Part shown: positions 12,411 to 13,283 of the stretch, piece after piece
Layout: each line of letters starts with the position of its first letter
How positions within the stretch are numbered: position 1 is the first letter of the stretch
NCBI GenBank assembly: GCA_003233295.1
Contig: QILJ01000299.1
Location: forward strand, 1-13,283
DNA from: Ignavibacteria bacterium
GTDB lineage: Bacteria > Bacteroidota > Ignavibacteria > Ignavibacteriales > Melioribacteraceae
Direction: 5' to 3'
DNA: 13,283 bases
The notes under the pieces: model-generated
The model's database searches: none
What the model was told of the DNA's origin: nothing
The model's input: only the letters and a program-made list of their open reading frames with translations
Position numbers and translations under genes: made by a program

Positions 12411-12914
12411 GTGAAAAAGTTAGTAATCGTATTTTTATTGATGTTAGGAGTAAGTATAAGTGCACAAACTCAAAAAATTGGATACGTTGATTCACAAGTA
12501 TTATTCCAAAATTATGCCCCTGCGATAAAAGCACAACAGGATCTACAAGTGCTACAGCAAAATTGGTCTAGACAAAAAGACAGTCTTGCGGTGTTATTCC
12601 AAGAAAAAGTTAATTCGTATCAAAATCAGAAAGCTCTTATGACTCCTCAAAAACAACAAGAAACTGAACAACAGTTATTAATGGAGCAAAATTCAATTTT
12701 ACAAAGAGAACAGCAAGTTATTCAACGAGGTCAAAGTATGATGCAGCCCATCAGAGATGCTGTGAGTAAGGCAATTGAACAAGTTGCAAAACAGGAAAAA
12801 ATGAATTTTGTTTTAGATAAAGGTGTTGAGGGTGTTGTGAATATTCTTCACTATGCTGATCCTGAATACGATATTACTTATAAAGTTTTGGATAAACTAA
12901 AAAAGAATAAATAA
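12411..12914 (+). CDS. OmpH/Skp family periplasmic chaperone (first copy)
   Basis: Skp/OmpH chaperones hold unfolded outer-membrane proteins in the periplasm on the way to BamA. The 167-residue protein has a signal peptide ('MKKLVIVFLLMLGVSISA', probable cut after A18). The family start 'KIGYVDSQVLFQNY' (22-35) is followed by a long Gln-rich helical region (about 40-115), fitting the tentacle-like coiled hairpin, and a C-terminal strand part ('KMNFVLDKGVEGVVNILHY', 130-148). The start is GTG at 12411 with AGAGG five bases before; the overlapping ATG at 12409 runs straight into TGA. It lies 33 bases after bamA, so it probably shares its transcript, and it delivers substrates to that product. 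Confidence 0.92.
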   Translation: MKKLVIVFLLMLGVSISAQTQKIGYVDSQVLFQNYAPAIKAQQDLQVLQQNWSRQKDSLAVLFQEKVNSYQNQKALMTPQKQQETEQQLLMEQNSILQREQQVIQRGQSMMQPIRDAVSKAIEQVAKQEKMNFVLDKGVEGVVNILHYADPEYDITYKVLDKLKKNK

Positions 12915-12931
12915 TTAATTTGGAAAATATC

Positions 12932-13283
12932 ATGAGAAAGTTAAGTATCTTTTTTGTGAGTATTATTTTGATTTTTCCAGCACTTATCTTCGGACAGTTG
13001 AAGATTGGATATGTAGATTCAAATACAATCCTAAAAACACTACCCGATGCACAGGATGCTCAAAAAACTATTGATGCTCTAGTTAAAGAATGGAAAGATG
13101 AATTACAAAAAATGCAGCGAGAACTCGACACTAAAGCTGCCGATTTTGAAAAAAGAAAATTAATTATGAGCGATAATAAACGCCTTGAAGTCGAGAATGA
13201 GATAAGCAAATTAAAAACTGATATTGCTAATTATCGACAAAGTAAATTCGGATTTCAAGGTGAACTTTATTCTCAGCAGGAAG
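12932..13283 (+). CDS. OmpH/Skp family periplasmic chaperone (second copy), truncated by window edge
   Basis: An open frame starts at ATG 12932, 17 bases after the first ompH gene, and continues to the window edge (117 codons, no stop). Residues 1-21 are a signal peptide ('MRKLSIFFVSIILIFPALIF' then G-Q). 'LKIGYVDSNTILKTLPDA' (23-40) is the family opening, followed by a charged helical region ('ELQKMQRELDTKAADFEKRK'). Compared with the first copy, the helices are Lys/Glu-rich, not Gln-rich, so the two have diverged and may hold different clients. Upstream TTGGAAAA is only a weak ribosome site. The C-terminal part is missing from the window. Confidence 0.9.
   Translation, partial: MRKLSIFFVSIILIFPALIFGQLKIGYVDSNTILKTLPDAQDAQKTIDALVKEWKDELQKMQRELDTKAADFEKRKLIMSDNKRLEVENEISKLKTDIANYRQSKFGFQGELYSQQE

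Overview
The window is AT-rich, densely coded and looks chromosomal. It most likely comes from the Ignavibacteria/Chlorobi side of the Bacteroidota (FCB) group. The lines of evidence are: a type IX secretion (T9SS) C-terminal sorting domain of the 'YPNPFNPSTTIQF' form; the gene order uppS, bamA, ompH, ompH typical of that group; and a receiver-type protein matching the two-receiver PEP/pyruvate-binding proteins of those lineages. Two near-consensus TTGACA-17-TATWTT promoters (lexA, uppS) argue against a Bacteroidia-type promoter grammar. I saw no tRNA, rRNA, CRISPR array, transposase or phage gene.

Minus-strand block (1-4125). Reading leftward from the divergent region, the genes are an MlaE-type lipid-transport permease, a short membrane-anchored sugar-phosphate transferase, a 384-base gene-free stretch with a GC-rich repeat-like element, NADP-type glutamate dehydrogenase with a strong Shine-Dalgarno and its own terminator, and the 5' part of a large receiver-domain protein that runs off the left edge.

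Plus-strand metabolic and secreted genes (4308-7556). A branched-chain aminotransferase (ilvE) ends at a perfect 13-bp hairpin terminator. It is followed by a secreted peptidoglycan-amidase-like protein with two Ig-like (SbsA/Big_5-like) modules and a T9SS sorting tail. gdhA and ilvE both handle glutamate-linked amino-group metabolism but lie on opposite strands, with no sign of shared control.

SOS-type cluster (7567-8900). lexA has a textbook promoter with an inverted repeat lying over the -10 box, probably its own operator. Two small genes follow almost without gaps: a 79-residue protein resembling a stand-alone WYL domain, and a 128-residue protein with a layout reminiscent of a degenerate restriction-endonuclease-like fold. 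This lexA plus two-small-gene unit is the best candidate for an undescribed system in the window.

Envelope biogenesis cluster (9034-13283). A new promoter drives uppS (undecaprenyl diphosphate synthase), which overlaps bamA (outer-membrane protein assembly), followed by two tandem ompH/Skp periplasmic chaperone genes, the second cut by the right edge. Together they supply the lipid carrier for wall and surface glycans and the outer-membrane protein insertion route.

An unusual share of the genes (7 of 13) appear to start with TTG or GTG.
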